35,547 bases of DNA, from NCBI RefSeq assembly GCF_028309625.1, contig NZ_JAQMHR010000013.1, forward strand, positions 1 through 35,547, in the 5' to 3' direction. Positions 6,069 to 13,584 of the stretch are shown here, one piece after another. The notes under the pieces are model-generated. The model was not told the DNA's origin. It ran no database searches and worked only from the letters and a program-made list of their open reading frames with translations. Position 1 is the first letter of the stretch. Each line of letters starts with the position of its first letter. Both the position numbers and the translations under genes were made by a program. The DNA comes from Trichococcus sp. K1Tr. GTDB lineage: Bacteria > Bacillota > Bacilli > Lactobacillales > Aerococcaceae.

Positions 6069-6688
6069 TTGCATACTGGAATACTTATCATGAAAAACTG
6101 CTGACCGCCACGATGCAGCATATCGAATTAGTGGGGACGACCCTGACAATCGCCATCCTCATCGCAGGCGGAGTAATTCTGATGTGCATGCACAATGAAC
6201 GTGTCATGAATGGTTTGATCTATCTCTTTTCTTTGCTTTATTCGATCCCAAGCTTGGCTCTATTTGCCATCTTGATTCCGTTGACGGGACTGGGAAGGAA
6301 CACGGCCCTCATCGTATTGGTGATTTATTGCCAATATGTCCTGTTGCGCAGTTTTTCTGCAGGAATCAAGGAAATCGATCCGACAATCATCGAAGCCGCT
6401 GTCGGGATGGGCATGACGAGGAATCAAATGTTCAGGAAAATCCAACTTCCGTTGGCAATGTCATCCATGATCGCAGGGATACGGATCGCCGCGACCTCGA
6501 CAATCGGCATCGCAACCATCGCCGCAACGATCAATGCGGACGGATTGGGAACCGTCCTTTTCGATGGCTTGCGGACATTCAGCGTCGTAAAACTGTTGTG
6601 GGGCACTGTGCTGTCAATGTTGTTGTGTCTGCTTGTCAATGTCATCTTGTACTTACTTGAGAACGCGTTGCGACGGAGATTTGCCTGA
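6065..6688 (+). CDS. Osmoprotectant ABC transporter permease, OpuCD/OsmY type (second permease)
   Basis: A 207-residue permease with about five to six membrane segments. The EAA loop appears as IIEAAVGMGMTRNQMFRKIQLPLAM, and GADGLG-like NADGLGTVLFDGLR follows. It overlaps the ATPase gene by four bases, which indicates coupled translation, and completes the four-subunit transporter. The order permease-receptor-ATPase-permease differs from the ATPase-first order of Bacillus opuC. Confidence 0.88.
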   Translation: MIAYWNTYHEKLLTATMQHIELVGTTLTIAILIAGGVILMCMHNERVMNGLIYLFSLLYSIPSLALFAILIPLTGLGRNTALIVLVIYCQYVLLRSFSAGIKEIDPTIIEAAVGMGMTRNQMFRKIQLPLAMSSMIAGIRIAATSTIGIATIAATINADGLGTVLFDGLRTFSVVKLLWGTVLSMLLCLLVNVILYLLENALRRRFA

Positions 6689-6709
6689 TCTTTTCAAAGG
6701 AGTGATCGC

Positions 6710-7585
6710 TTGAGTGATATCTGGAACCCGTGGCACGGCTGCAAAAAGGTCAGCCCGGGATGCCAAAATTGTTATATGTTTCATTTGGACAGTCAACGAG
6801 GGAAAGATGGCGCGCATATTTATAAAGTCCAAAGCAGCTTCGATCGCCCTCTGAAAAGGAACCGGCGCGGCGACTACGTCATACCGCCCGGTTCCACGAT
6901 ACGCGTCTGCATGACTTCGGACTTCTTTCTTGAGGAAGCGGACGAGTGGCGCGGTGAAGTCTGGAAGATGATCGAAAAGCGGTCGGATGTGCTGTTCTAC
7001 TTGTTGACGAAAAGAATCGAACGCGTGAAAGATTGTCTGCCTGAAAATTGGGGAGACGGTTGGGAAAACGTGTGGATGAATGTCTCTGCCGAAAACCAAA
7101 AGATGGCCGATAGGCGGATCCCGGTACTCCTGGATCTGCCTCTCAAACACCGAGGCATCATGGCCGCACCATTGATCGGCGAAATCGACTTGACGAAGCA
7201 TTTGTCGTCCGGAAAAATCGAACGCGTCATCGTCGGCGGGGAAAACTATGATGGGGCAAGGGAATGCCATTATGAATGGGTGCACAGGATGCATCAAGAC
7301 TGCGTGATAAATAATGTGAACTTCGAGTTCATCGAAACCGGGAATCATTTTGTGAAGAACGGACGGAAGTATGAAATTTTGGACAAAAGAAAGCAGCAGG
7401 AGCAGGCAAAGAAATCCGGATTGTTTTATGAAGCGCGTGCGGTTTCGGTTCATCTGATGGAAGTTGCCCAGGGCGAATCGGTGCCGCTTTTTCGAACCGA
7501 CGCCGTGACTTTGTGCGATTCCTGTGCCTACAAAAAATTTTGCGGTACGCAATCCGGCAGACCCAGCTGCATGTTATCATTATGA
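6710..7585 (+). CDS. DUF5131 (phage Gp37/Gp68-like) family protein
   Basis: A 291-residue protein. It opens with the family hallmark WNPWHGCKKVSPGCQNCY, giving Cys11, Cys18 and Cys21. Further blocks are RVCMTSDFFLEEADEWR, FYLLTKRIERV and ERVIVGGENYDGARECHYEW. The C-terminus carries a second cysteine group (CDSCAYKKFC...C). The N-terminal triad resembles, but is not, the CX3CX2C radical-SAM motif, and metal binding is plausible. The start is TTG at 6710, eight bases after AAAGGAGTG. The gene follows the transporter by 21 bases with no terminator between. The family has no established biochemical function that I know of; many members come from phages. Confidence 0.75.
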   Translation: MSDIWNPWHGCKKVSPGCQNCYMFHLDSQRGKDGAHIYKVQSSFDRPLKRNRRGDYVIPPGSTIRVCMTSDFFLEEADEWRGEVWKMIEKRSDVLFYLLTKRIERVKDCLPENWGDGWENVWMNVSAENQKMADRRIPVLLDLPLKHRGIMAAPLIGEIDLTKHLSSGKIERVIVGGENYDGARECHYEWVHRMHQDCVINNVNFEFIETGNHFVKNGRKYEILDKRKQQEQAKKSGLFYEARAVSVHLMEVAQGESVPLFRTDAVTLCDSCAYKKFCGTQSGRPSCMLSL

Positions 7586-7609
7586 AAAATTAAGACAGAG
7601 GGTGGAAGA

Positions 7610-8587
7610 ATGAAGGCAGTTGTAGTGCATGAAGCGGGTGGACCGGAAAAACTGGTGCATCAGGAAGTTCCTCTTCCGGAAATCCGGGAAGGCTGGTCGC
7701 TTGTAAAGGTCATGGGCTTCGGCATCAACCATTCGGAAATCTTTACGCGGGAGGGGAAATCCCCTTCGGTCAAGTTTCCCCGCATTTTAGGGATTGAATG
7801 TGTAGGGGTAGTGGAACGGACAAGCGATGAGGAGAAATTGCCGCTTGGTCAAAAAGTGGTGTCGATCATGGGAGAGATGGGGAGGGCCTTCGACGGGAGT
7901 TATGCGGAATATGTCCTGTTGCCGAATGACCAAATCTACCCCATCCACACCGATTTGCCCTGGGCCCAACTGGCGGCCATTCCGGAAACCTACTATACGG
8001 CTTTCGGTTCCATGAAGAATCTGAGGATTCAAGCATCCGATCAAATTTTGGTTCGGGGTGCAACGAGCGGAGTAGGGGTTGCCTTTGCAAAGTTGGTCAA
8101 AGCCCAATTCCCGGATATCAGGATTTATGGGAGCACGCGGAAAGCCGAAAAGGGCGAGAGATTGAAGGAAGCCGGCTTCACCGACTACGTCGAAGACCGC
8201 AACGGCGTGTTGGAAACGGAAGAGACTTTCGACAAGATTCTGGAATTGATCGGCCCTGCGACGATCAAGGACAGCCTTTCCCATATCCGGGAAGCCGGCA
8301 TTGTCTGCAGTACCGGCCAACTGGGCGGGAAATGGTTCCTGGAGGATTTCGATCCCATCATGGAATTGAAGCACAACAGCTACTTGACTACTTTTCATTC
8401 GAGTGACGTCTCCGGCGAAAAGTTGAATGAACTGCTGGAGTACATTGAAGAAAACGACGTTGCAGTGGAGCCAGAGAGGGTTTTCACGCTCGAACAGGTT
8501 GCCCAAGCCCATGCCTTTTTGCAGAGCCAGGACAGTTTCGGAAAAGTCATCGTGCTGGATCCGAGCGCTGCGGGAGAAAGAGCTTAA
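7610..8587 (+). CDS. Medium-chain (zinc-independent) quinone oxidoreductase-like dehydrogenase
   Basis: A 325-residue MDR-superfamily protein. The GroES-like N-terminal domain begins MKAVVVHEAGGPEKL, with GINHSEIFTREGKSP and PRILGIECVGVV. The NAD(P) Rossmann fold has the loop G150-A-T-S-G-V-G156 instead of the zinc-ADH GxGxxG. The usual catalytic zinc ligands are absent, fitting the QOR/crotonyl-reductase side of the family. The C-terminal strand FGKVIVLD is typical. It starts 24 bases after the DUF5131 gene with GAGGGTGGAAG as ribosome site, so it may be the last gene of the unit begun by the transporter. Substrate unknown. Confidence 0.85.
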   Translation: MKAVVVHEAGGPEKLVHQEVPLPEIREGWSLVKVMGFGINHSEIFTREGKSPSVKFPRILGIECVGVVERTSDEEKLPLGQKVVSIMGEMGRAFDGSYAEYVLLPNDQIYPIHTDLPWAQLAAIPETYYTAFGSMKNLRIQASDQILVRGATSGVGVAFAKLVKAQFPDIRIYGSTRKAEKGERLKEAGFTDYVEDRNGVLETEETFDKILELIGPATIKDSLSHIREAGIVCSTGQLGGKWFLEDFDPIMELKHNSYLTTFHSSDVSGEKLNELLEYIEENDVAVEPERVFTLEQVAQAHAFLQSQDSFGKVIVLDPSAAGERA

Positions 8588-8595
8588 GAATAGTG

Positions 8596-8624
8596 TTGCG
8601 TTTCCGCAGCTTATTGGTTAGAAT
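8596..8624 (+). promoter_or_regulatory. Promoter of the TPP-riboswitch/thiW unit
   Basis: TTGCGT (8596-8601), 17-base spacer, TAGAAT (8619-8624). Transcription would start near 8631, just ahead of the first aptamer. Confidence 0.6.
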
Positions 8625-8633
8625 TGAGTGAGA

Positions 8634-8722
8634 AACACTGGGGGTGCGCAACTGCGCTGAGACCGGCATTGCCGGAACTCTTTGTACCTGATCTAGTTCA
8701 TACTAGCGTAGGGAATGTGGCG
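8634..8722 (+). ncRNA. TPP riboswitch (THI element), first of two
   Basis: The aptamer carries the conserved blocks GGGGTGC (8641), GCTGAGA (8656) and ACCTGATCTAGTTCATACTAGCGTAGGGA in two parts (8686 onward): the pyrimidine-binding CUGAGA, and the ACCUGAU/GCGNAGGGA pyrophosphate-sensing helices. It is followed by its own terminator at 8749-8797. TPP binding should favour that terminator and stop transcription before thiW. Confidence 0.95.
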
Positions 8723-8748
8723 TTTGACTATTCGCATAAATAGACATC

Positions 8749-8797
8749 AAAACGTTATATTTTCTGATTTTCGCATCAGATTATATAGCGTTTTTTA
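8749..8797 (+). terminator. Terminator of the first TPP riboswitch
   Basis: AAAACGTTATAT (8749-8760) pairs with ATATAGCGTTTT (8783-8794, one G-T pair), and TCTGAT/ATCAGA continues the stem inside; a T run follows. It lies between the two aptamers. Confidence 0.85.
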
Positions 8798-8798
8798 A

Positions 8799-8887
8799 TT
8801 TCAGTAGGGGTGCGCAACTGCGCTGAGACCGACACTGTCGGAACCCTTCAAACCTGATCCAGTTCGTACTGGCGGAGGGAACTGAGC
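8799..8887 (+). ncRNA. TPP riboswitch (THI element), second of two
   Basis: A second complete aptamer. P1 is TTCAGT (8800-8805) with ACTGAG (8881-8886). Conserved blocks are GGGGTGC (8807), GCTGAGA (8822) and ACCTGATCC...TACTGGCGGAGGGA (8852 onward). A 25-base stretch, 8807-8831, is identical to 8641-8665 of the first aptamer, so it is probably a duplication. Just downstream, CTTGG (8887-8891) can pair with CCAAG (8912-8916). This would break the terminator at 8914-8940 and gives a plausible antiterminator when TPP is absent. Confidence 0.95.
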
Positions 8888-8913
8888 TTGGTCTGGAGTC
8901 CGTACGTATATCC

Positions 8914-8940
8914 AAGACATCTCAGGGGAGGTGTCTTTTT
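8914..8940 (+). terminator. Terminator of the second TPP riboswitch
   Basis: AAGACATCTC (8914-8923) pairs with GAGGTGTCTT (8928-8937) around an AGGG loop, followed by TTTTTGTTTT. Confidence 0.85.
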
Positions 8941-9026
8941 GTTTTCATTCAATTCAGGGAGGAGGGAAGTGGTTCGGAAATATCAGGCTGCAAAAATAAC
9001 AAATCAAACTGAAAAGGGGAAAAAAT

Positions 9027-9518
9027 ATGAACACAAAAAAATTAGTCACCACTGCCTTGATCATCGCCATGGGGGTAGTCAGCAACAGCATCTTCGTCAT
9101 CCCGATCGGCTTGGCCAAAGTAGCGCCGGTGCAGCATCTGCTGAACGTGTTGACCGCTGTCTGGCTTGGACCGGGGTATGCCGTCCTGCAGGCATTCGGC
9201 GTTTCCGTGCTGCGCAACCTGTTGGGTACAGGGACCATATTTGCTTTCCCGGGAAGCATGATCGGAGCTATATGCGCAGGTTTGCTCTATGCGAGAACGC
9301 AAAAGCTTGGTTATGCGGCACTGGGTGAATGGATAGGCACCGGAATCCTGGGCTCGTTGGTGAGCACTTTGCTGGCGCAGTTTTTCATGGGCATGGAAGC
9401 CGCATTGATGCTTTTCCTGCCGAGTTTCGCAATCAGTTCCGCAATCGGAGCCGGGATGGCATATTTTATCATCCTGGAAATGGAAAAAAGAAGCGTATTG
9501 GACCGGAACAGAATCTAA
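9027..9518 (+). CDS. thiW: ECF transporter substrate-binding subunit ThiW (thiazole uptake)
   Basis: A 163-residue membrane protein with about five hydrophobic helices, the size of ECF S-components. It begins MNTKKLVTTALIIAMGVVSN and carries VGLAK-like IPIGLAKVAPVQH and GTIFAFPGSMIGAICAGLLY, which I recognise as ThiW. ThiW is thought to import the thiamin thiazole precursor (hydroxyethylthiazole) with a shared EcfA-A'-T module, not encoded here. The tandem TPP riboswitches upstream independently support a thiamin role. AAAAGGGGA lies six bases before the ATG. It is a single-gene unit closed by a terminator at 9535. Confidence 0.9.
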   Translation: MNTKKLVTTALIIAMGVVSNSIFVIPIGLAKVAPVQHLLNVLTAVWLGPGYAVLQAFGVSVLRNLLGTGTIFAFPGSMIGAICAGLLYARTQKLGYAALGEWIGTGILGSLVSTLLAQFFMGMEAALMLFLPSFAISSAIGAGMAYFIILEMEKRSVLDRNRI

Positions 9519-9534
9519 AGCAACTGCATATGAA

Positions 9535-9566
9535 GGAAGCCGCTCTCGGAAGAGGGCGGCTTTCTG
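9535..9566 (+). terminator. Terminator of thiW
   Basis: AGCCGCTCTC pairs with GAGGGCGGCT around GGAA (one wobble position), followed by TTCTGCTGT, a weak T tract. Confidence 0.65.
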
Positions 9567-9598
9567 CTGTCTAAAAGTGTCTCCAATAGAAACAATAA

Positions 9599-9642
9599 GG
9601 AAAATAATTTTCATAAAATAATAATTGAAAAAACTATTTTCA
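9599..9642. promoter_or_regulatory. Pair of palindromes, probable RpiR-family operators
   Basis: GGAAAA-TAA-TTTTCA (9599-9613) and TGAAAA-AACTA-TTTTCA (9626-9642) are two AT-rich inverted repeats of the same half-site; the second overlaps the -35 element of the rpiR promoter. Half-sites of the type TGAAA/TTTCA are common for RpiR regulators. Autoregulation is inferred. Confidence 0.5.
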
Positions 9643-9653
9643 TGTGTTATTCT
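9625..9653 (+). promoter_or_regulatory. Promoter of the rpiR-nagA-nagB unit
   Basis: TTGAAA (9625-9630), 17-base spacer, TATTCT (9648-9653). Confidence 0.6.
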
Positions 9654-9736
9654 ATCAGCGAAGGGGAAAAGGCGAAGTTAAGAAATGCGGAGTGCGCTTT
9701 TGACGGTTGCGCAAAGCAGGAGGAGGCAACAAGTAA

Positions 9737-10552
9737 ATGACAATCATCGAAGAAATACAGAATCAGTATTCTGCTTTTTCCGCGAACGAGAAAAAGATTG
9801 CGGATTACATTCTGCAGAACAAAGCATCCATCAAAAATATGAACATCAAGGATTTGGCAGCGAAGGCGGATACCTCGACTTCCAGCATCACCCGGTTCTG
9901 TAAGCGCATCAACATCGATGGGTTTGTGGACATGAAGATTGCATTGCGTTCATTGGCGGGCAATCATCCTTCGAAAGAAATGCCGACCGTCTATGACGAT
10001 ATTTATGGCTATTATACGCAAGTCATCGATGAAACCAATCAGATGATCGAGGATCAGGCAATCGAAACGGTTGTCGATTGGATCAAAAACGCAAACAAAA
10101 CAGTCATCTACGGCATTGGCAGTTCCGGGTTTACGGCCGCGGAATTGGCGCAACGCTTGATCCGGATGGGGCTGAATGCCACAGGGGTTACGGATTCCCA
10201 CCTGATGATCATCAATAGCTCGATCATCAAGGAGGACGAGTTGGTGATCGCCATTTCAAATTCGGGAGAGACACCGGAGTTGATCGCGTCCCTGGAAATC
10301 GCGAAGAAGAAAAAAGCGAAGATCATCGCCCTGACGAGCTTCAAAAACAGTTCCCTGACGAAACTGGCGGACGTCACGTGCTTCGGCTACCACTCGCGTT
10401 TCGTCAACAACACGGTGTTCGTCAACACGCAGTTCGGGATGATGTACCTGATCGATGTGATTTCGACCTTCCTGGTGCAGGACGAGAATTTCAAACACAA
10501 CATGGATATGACGAGAAAAAATGTGCAAGGTTATTCGAAAAAATCAGAATAG
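9737..10552 (+). CDS. RpiR-family transcriptional regulator with SIS domain
   Basis: A 271-residue regulator. The N-terminal HTH_6 domain (about 1-77) includes FSANEKKIADYILQN and the recognition helix region TSTSSITRFCKRINIDGF. The SIS sugar-phosphate-binding domain (about 105-250) includes TVIYGIGSSGFTA and AISNSGETPELIASL. It is the first gene of a unit with nagA and nagB, so it probably senses an amino-sugar phosphate such as GlcNAc-6-P or GlcN-6-P. In Bacillus the corresponding regulator is the GntR-type NagR, so this locus uses a different regulator family. Ribosome site AGGAGG lies about 12 bases before the ATG. Confidence 0.88.
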   Translation: MTIIEEIQNQYSAFSANEKKIADYILQNKASIKNMNIKDLAAKADTSTSSITRFCKRINIDGFVDMKIALRSLAGNHPSKEMPTVYDDIYGYYTQVIDETNQMIEDQAIETVVDWIKNANKTVIYGIGSSGFTAAELAQRLIRMGLNATGVTDSHLMIINSSIIKEDELVIAISNSGETPELIASLEIAKKKKAKIIALTSFKNSSLTKLADVTCFGYHSRFVNNTVFVNTQFGMMYLIDVISTFLVQDENFKHNMDMTRKNVQGYSKKSE

Positions 10553-10623
10553 CGAGATGTGGCGGCCAAATCATGCAGGTGCACAGTGAAAATAAAGCTC
10601 AGGATCAAAGAGGGGAAACACAA

Positions 10624-11769
10624 ATGAAAAAAGTGATCATACATGCAGAAGTGTATACCGGGGAAACAGTCATTTTCGATGGATTTGTCCGGTTTGAAAA
10701 AGAAATCAGCGCAGTCGGGAAGATGTCGGAATACGTTCCTGAATCAGGCGAGGAAGTGATCGACGCAGCCGGAAGCAGGTTGGTTCCCGGCTTCATTGAT
10801 GTCCACAGTCATGGCGGCTACGGTGTGGACAACATGGACGGTGATGCTGAGGGAATCACCCGGATGATTGCGGCGATGCACCAAGAAGGGATCACCAGCT
10901 ATTTTCCGACGACGATGACGCAATCTTCTGAAAATATAGAAAAGGCGTTGATCGGCATCCGCAAGGCCGCAGCAAAAAATCCGGTCATCCAAGGCATCCA
11001 CCTCGAAGGGCCGTTCATTTCCGCAGTATTTAAGGGAGCGCAACCGGAAGAACACATCAAACTGCCGGATGCCGACTTAATGCGTAGATGGCAAGAATTG
11101 AGCGGCGGCTTGATCCGTTTGGTCACCTATGCGCCGGAGACGAGTGATGCGACAGCCTTTGAAAAGTATTGCCTGGATAACCGCATCGTGCTTTCGGTCG
11201 GCCATTCAAATGCACTTCGCAGCCAATTGCAACAATCCAAAGCAACGCACATCACCCATCTCTTCAATGCGCAAAGGGGACTCCATCATCGTGAGCCCGG
11301 TGTGACCGGACATGCCTTCCTGGAGGATGGTATCTATGCGGAAATGATTGTCGATGGCCTGCATATCAATCCAGAAATGGTGAAGATCGCTTTCAAACAA
11401 AAAGGCGCAGACCGCATCGAATTGATTACTGATGCCATGCGTGCCAAAGGGATGGGCGATGGCATCAGTGAGTTGGGCGGACAGAAAGTCATCGTCAAAG
11501 ATGGACAAGCCCGTCTGGAAAGCGGAAATCTGGCAGGAAGCGTGCTGGGATTCCAGGCAGCCTTCAGGAACATCATCGCCTTTACCGGCTGCAGCATCTT
11601 GGATGCGGTAAAGATGAGCTCAGTCAATCAGGCCCGTGAATTCGATTTGGTGCGAAAAGGGGGCATCGCTCCTGGAAAAGATGCCGATATGGTCCTGCTT
11701 TCGGAGTCATTTGCGGTCGAGCGGACAATCAGTTATGGACAGACAGTATACAAAAATAACAGAAAGTAG
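10624..11769 (+). CDS. nagA: N-acetylglucosamine-6-phosphate deacetylase
   Basis: A 381-residue amidohydrolase that removes acetate from GlcNAc-6-P in the cytoplasm, giving GlcN-6-P for NagB. Visible motifs are the metal site VPGFIDVHSHG (His61, His63), IHLEGPF (metal ligand Glu128), SVGHSNA, THLFNAQRGLHHREPGV and the catalytic Asp in LITDAMRAKG. Length matches NagA. The ATG at 10624 follows AGAGGGGAAACAC. It is 71 bases after rpiR and 10 before nagB. The usual HLEGPFISPxxKGAQ reads FISAVFKGAQ here, a small deviation. Confidence 0.95.
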   Translation: MKKVIIHAEVYTGETVIFDGFVRFEKEISAVGKMSEYVPESGEEVIDAAGSRLVPGFIDVHSHGGYGVDNMDGDAEGITRMIAAMHQEGITSYFPTTMTQSSENIEKALIGIRKAAAKNPVIQGIHLEGPFISAVFKGAQPEEHIKLPDADLMRRWQELSGGLIRLVTYAPETSDATAFEKYCLDNRIVLSVGHSNALRSQLQQSKATHITHLFNAQRGLHHREPGVTGHAFLEDGIYAEMIVDGLHINPEMVKIAFKQKGADRIELITDAMRAKGMGDGISELGGQKVIVKDGQARLESGNLAGSVLGFQAAFRNIIAFTGCSILDAVKMSSVNQAREFDLVRKGGIAPGKDADMVLLSESFAVERTISYGQTVYKNNRK

Positions 11770-11779
11770 GTTACAGATC

Positions 11780-12487
11780 ATGGAAATAATCATTAAAGCG
11801 ACTCCTGAAGAGGCAAGCCGTTACGCATTCGAAAAAATCCGCGAGGAAATGGAAAGAGGTGCGAAAGTGCTCGGGTTGGCAACCGGCAGCACGCCGGTCA
11901 GACTGTACAAAATTATGCGGGAAAGCGATCTTGATTTCTCGGGGATGATATCGATCAATCTGGATGAATACATGGGATTGTCCGAGGACAGTCCGCACAG
12001 CTACCATCATTTTATGCATGAACAATTATTCGATGCAAAACCATTCAAGAAAAACTATCTGCTGGACGGAATGGCGGATGAAGTTGAAGAGTGCGCGCAA
12101 TTCGAAGAAATCATCGCCGCGAATCCGATCGATGTGCAGATCCTCGGCATCGGCACAAACGGGCACATCGGTTTCAATGAGCCGGGCACATCCTTTGATT
12201 CCCGGACCCAGAAAGTGGCACTATGGCAATCCACCATCGATTCCAACAAACGTTACTTTGCGGATGAAAAGGATGTCCCGCGTTTTGCCTATTCGATGGG
12301 GATCCAATCGATCCTCTCGTCAAGACAGATCATCCTGATGGCTTTCGGAAAAGAAAAAGCCGCTGCCGTCAAAGCCGCGCTGGAAGGTCCGATCACGGAA
12401 GACTTGCCGGCGAGCGTTCTGCAGACTCACAAGCATGTGACCGTGATACTGGATGAAGCAGCGGCACAAATGCTCAGCAAAAAATAG
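11780..12487 (+). CDS. nagB: Glucosamine-6-phosphate deaminase
   Basis: A 235-residue enzyme that converts GlcN-6-P to fructose-6-P and ammonia. Motifs are LGLATGSTPVRLY, INLDEYMGL (catalytic Asp62), the GIGTNGHIGFNEPG block (His129, Glu134) and SMGIQSI. The length is that of the short, non-allosteric Firmicute NagB, lacking the C-terminal extension of the E. coli enzyme. The ATG at 11780 follows AGTAGG at somewhat long spacing, and the gene is coupled to nagA. No T-tract terminator is obvious in the 95 bases that follow before the dhaL promoter. Confidence 0.95.
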   Translation: MEIIIKATPEEASRYAFEKIREEMERGAKVLGLATGSTPVRLYKIMRESDLDFSGMISINLDEYMGLSEDSPHSYHHFMHEQLFDAKPFKKNYLLDGMADEVEECAQFEEIIAANPIDVQILGIGTNGHIGFNEPGTSFDSRTQKVALWQSTIDSNKRYFADEKDVPRFAYSMGIQSILSSRQIILMAFGKEKAAAVKAALEGPITEDLPASVLQTHKHVTVILDEAAAQMLSKK

Positions 12488-12527
12488 TGAGTCGGCAATC
12501 TGCAGTCTATTCCCGAAAGTCTCCTGA

Positions 12528-12556
12528 TTGTCGTTTTGGGTTAAAACGTTTACAAT
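12528..12556 (+). promoter_or_regulatory. Promoter of dhaL-dhaM
   Basis: TTGTCG (12528-12533), 17-base spacer, TACAAT (12551-12556). Confidence 0.6.
12541..12555 (-). promoter_or_regulatory. cre site (CcpA) in the dhaL promoter
   Basis: The reverse complement, TTGTAAACGTTTTAA, matches the Bacillus cre consensus WTGNAANCGNWNNCW at all but one defined position. It covers the spacer and most of the -10 box, a classical repressing position. Confidence 0.6.
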
Positions 12557-12612
12557 GGAAGCAGAGATAGCATGTAGATCATGTGATTCAGGAATCCAAG
12601 GCGGTGATGGAA

Positions 12613-13200
12613 ATGTTGACTGTTGAGACGGCCAGATCATGGCTGAGCTTGTTCATCGAAAAGCTGGAAAAAAACGAGAAGTATCTGAATACGCTGGATG
12701 AATCCATCGGTGACGGTGACCACGGGGCCAACATGCTTCGGGGCGCCCAGGACCTGAAGGTAAAATTAGCGGAAGGGCTTCAGGCAGGGGCATCAGAACT
12801 GTTCAAAATGGCAGGGATGTCCTTCGTCCAGAAAACGGGTGGGGCAGCAGGACTCCTTTATGGACAAGCCCTCCTGCATATGTCGGAGTACTTGCAAGAG
12901 GGGAACGATCTGCTGGACAGTCTGGCAAGCGGGCTTGAAGGAATTCAAACGTTCGGCCCTACGGAACTGAAAGAGAAGACCTTAGTGGATGTTTGGATTC
13001 CGGTCATGGAAGACATCCGGAATAAGCGCCTGACGTTGGACAAAATCAATGAACATGTCATAAGCACGAAGGATTTCCAGGCGAAAAAGGGACGCGCGGC
13101 CTATGTGTCGGAACAACTGAATGGCCACATCGATCCAGGTGCAGCCTCCTGCGGTTATTTCTTTGAGGCTATGCTGGAAGCGGGTGTGTACGATGAGTGA
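12613..13200 (+). CDS. dhaL: Dihydroxyacetone kinase ADP-binding subunit DhaL
   Basis: A 195-residue subunit that holds ADP and passes phosphate from DhaM to dihydroxyacetone bound on DhaK. The motif ESIGDGDHGANM supplies the Asp residues that bind the two Mg ions of ADP; TGGAAGLLYGQALL and DPGAASCGYFFEA complete the DhaL fold. The ATG at 12613 is preferred because AAGGCGG lies eight bases before it; in-frame starts at 12583 (GTG) and 12607 (ATG) are possible. Its end overlaps dhaM by eight bases. No dhaK is present on either side. Confidence 0.88.
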   Translation: MLTVETARSWLSLFIEKLEKNEKYLNTLDESIGDGDHGANMLRGAQDLKVKLAEGLQAGASELFKMAGMSFVQKTGGAAGLLYGQALLHMSEYLQEGNDLLDSLASGLEGIQTFGPTELKEKTLVDVWIPVMEDIRNKRLTLDKINEHVISTKDFQAKKGRAAYVSEQLNGHIDPGAASCGYFFEAMLEAGVYDE

Positions 13201-13567
13201 ACAGTACGGTATCTTATTGGTTTCACATGTTGCGGAGCTCGCTGACGGGCTCACCCGTTTGCTGAAACAGGTAGCGAAGGACGTTACCGTGAAAGCAGTC
13301 GGAGGAGTGGAAGAAGGCGGCATCGGCACTAGTTTTGATAAAGTCACGGCGGCTCTCAATGAAATGTCAGAGCCTAATATATTGGCCTTTTATGATTTGG
13401 GTAGCGCCAAGATGAATCTTGAGTTGGTAAGTGAAATGACCGAAAAAAATCTGGTTATTTGCGATGCGGCGTTCGTGGAGGGCGCCTATCTGACAGCAGC
13501 TTTGCTGCAGGCGGATACGCCTTATGAAAAAATCCGTGAGCAGTTGCAGGAATTGTACGTAAAATGA
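13193..13567 (+). CDS. dhaM: PTS-dependent dihydroxyacetone kinase phosphotransferase subunit DhaM
   Basis: A 124-residue EIIA-mannose-like domain. GILLVSHVAELADGL has the phospho-acceptor His12, charged by HPr of the PTS. GGVEEGGIGTSFDKV and FYDLGSAKMNLELV follow the family pattern. It is a single-domain DhaM, as in Lactococcus, without the HPr and EI domains fused in E. coli. The start lies inside the dhaL stop region (ATGAGTGA), giving coupled translation. Confidence 0.9.
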   Translation: MSEQYGILLVSHVAELADGLTRLLKQVAKDVTVKAVGGVEEGGIGTSFDKVTAALNEMSEPNILAFYDLGSAKMNLELVSEMTEKNLVICDAAFVEGAYLTAALLQADTPYEKIREQLQELYVK

Positions 13568-13584
13568 AAAACTGAAGCCAAAGA

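Noticed and set aside
6653-7552. 299-residue minus-strand frame over the DUF5131 gene
   Set aside because: The plus-strand frame has the DUF5131 cysteine motif, a ribosome site and operon spacing. The minus frame has none and only mirrors it.
8567-8610. GCTGCGG/CCGCAGC inverted repeat at the end of the oxidoreductase gene as a terminator
   Set aside because: The loop is about 30 bases and no T tract follows. It also overlaps the promoter assigned to the riboswitch unit.
8969-9328. Reading frame overlapping thiW in another frame, entered by GTG after GGGAGGAGGGAA
   Set aside because: The ribosome-site-like purine run is good, but the product is a shadow of thiW in another frame, without hydrophobic pattern or family match. 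ThiW has its own site.
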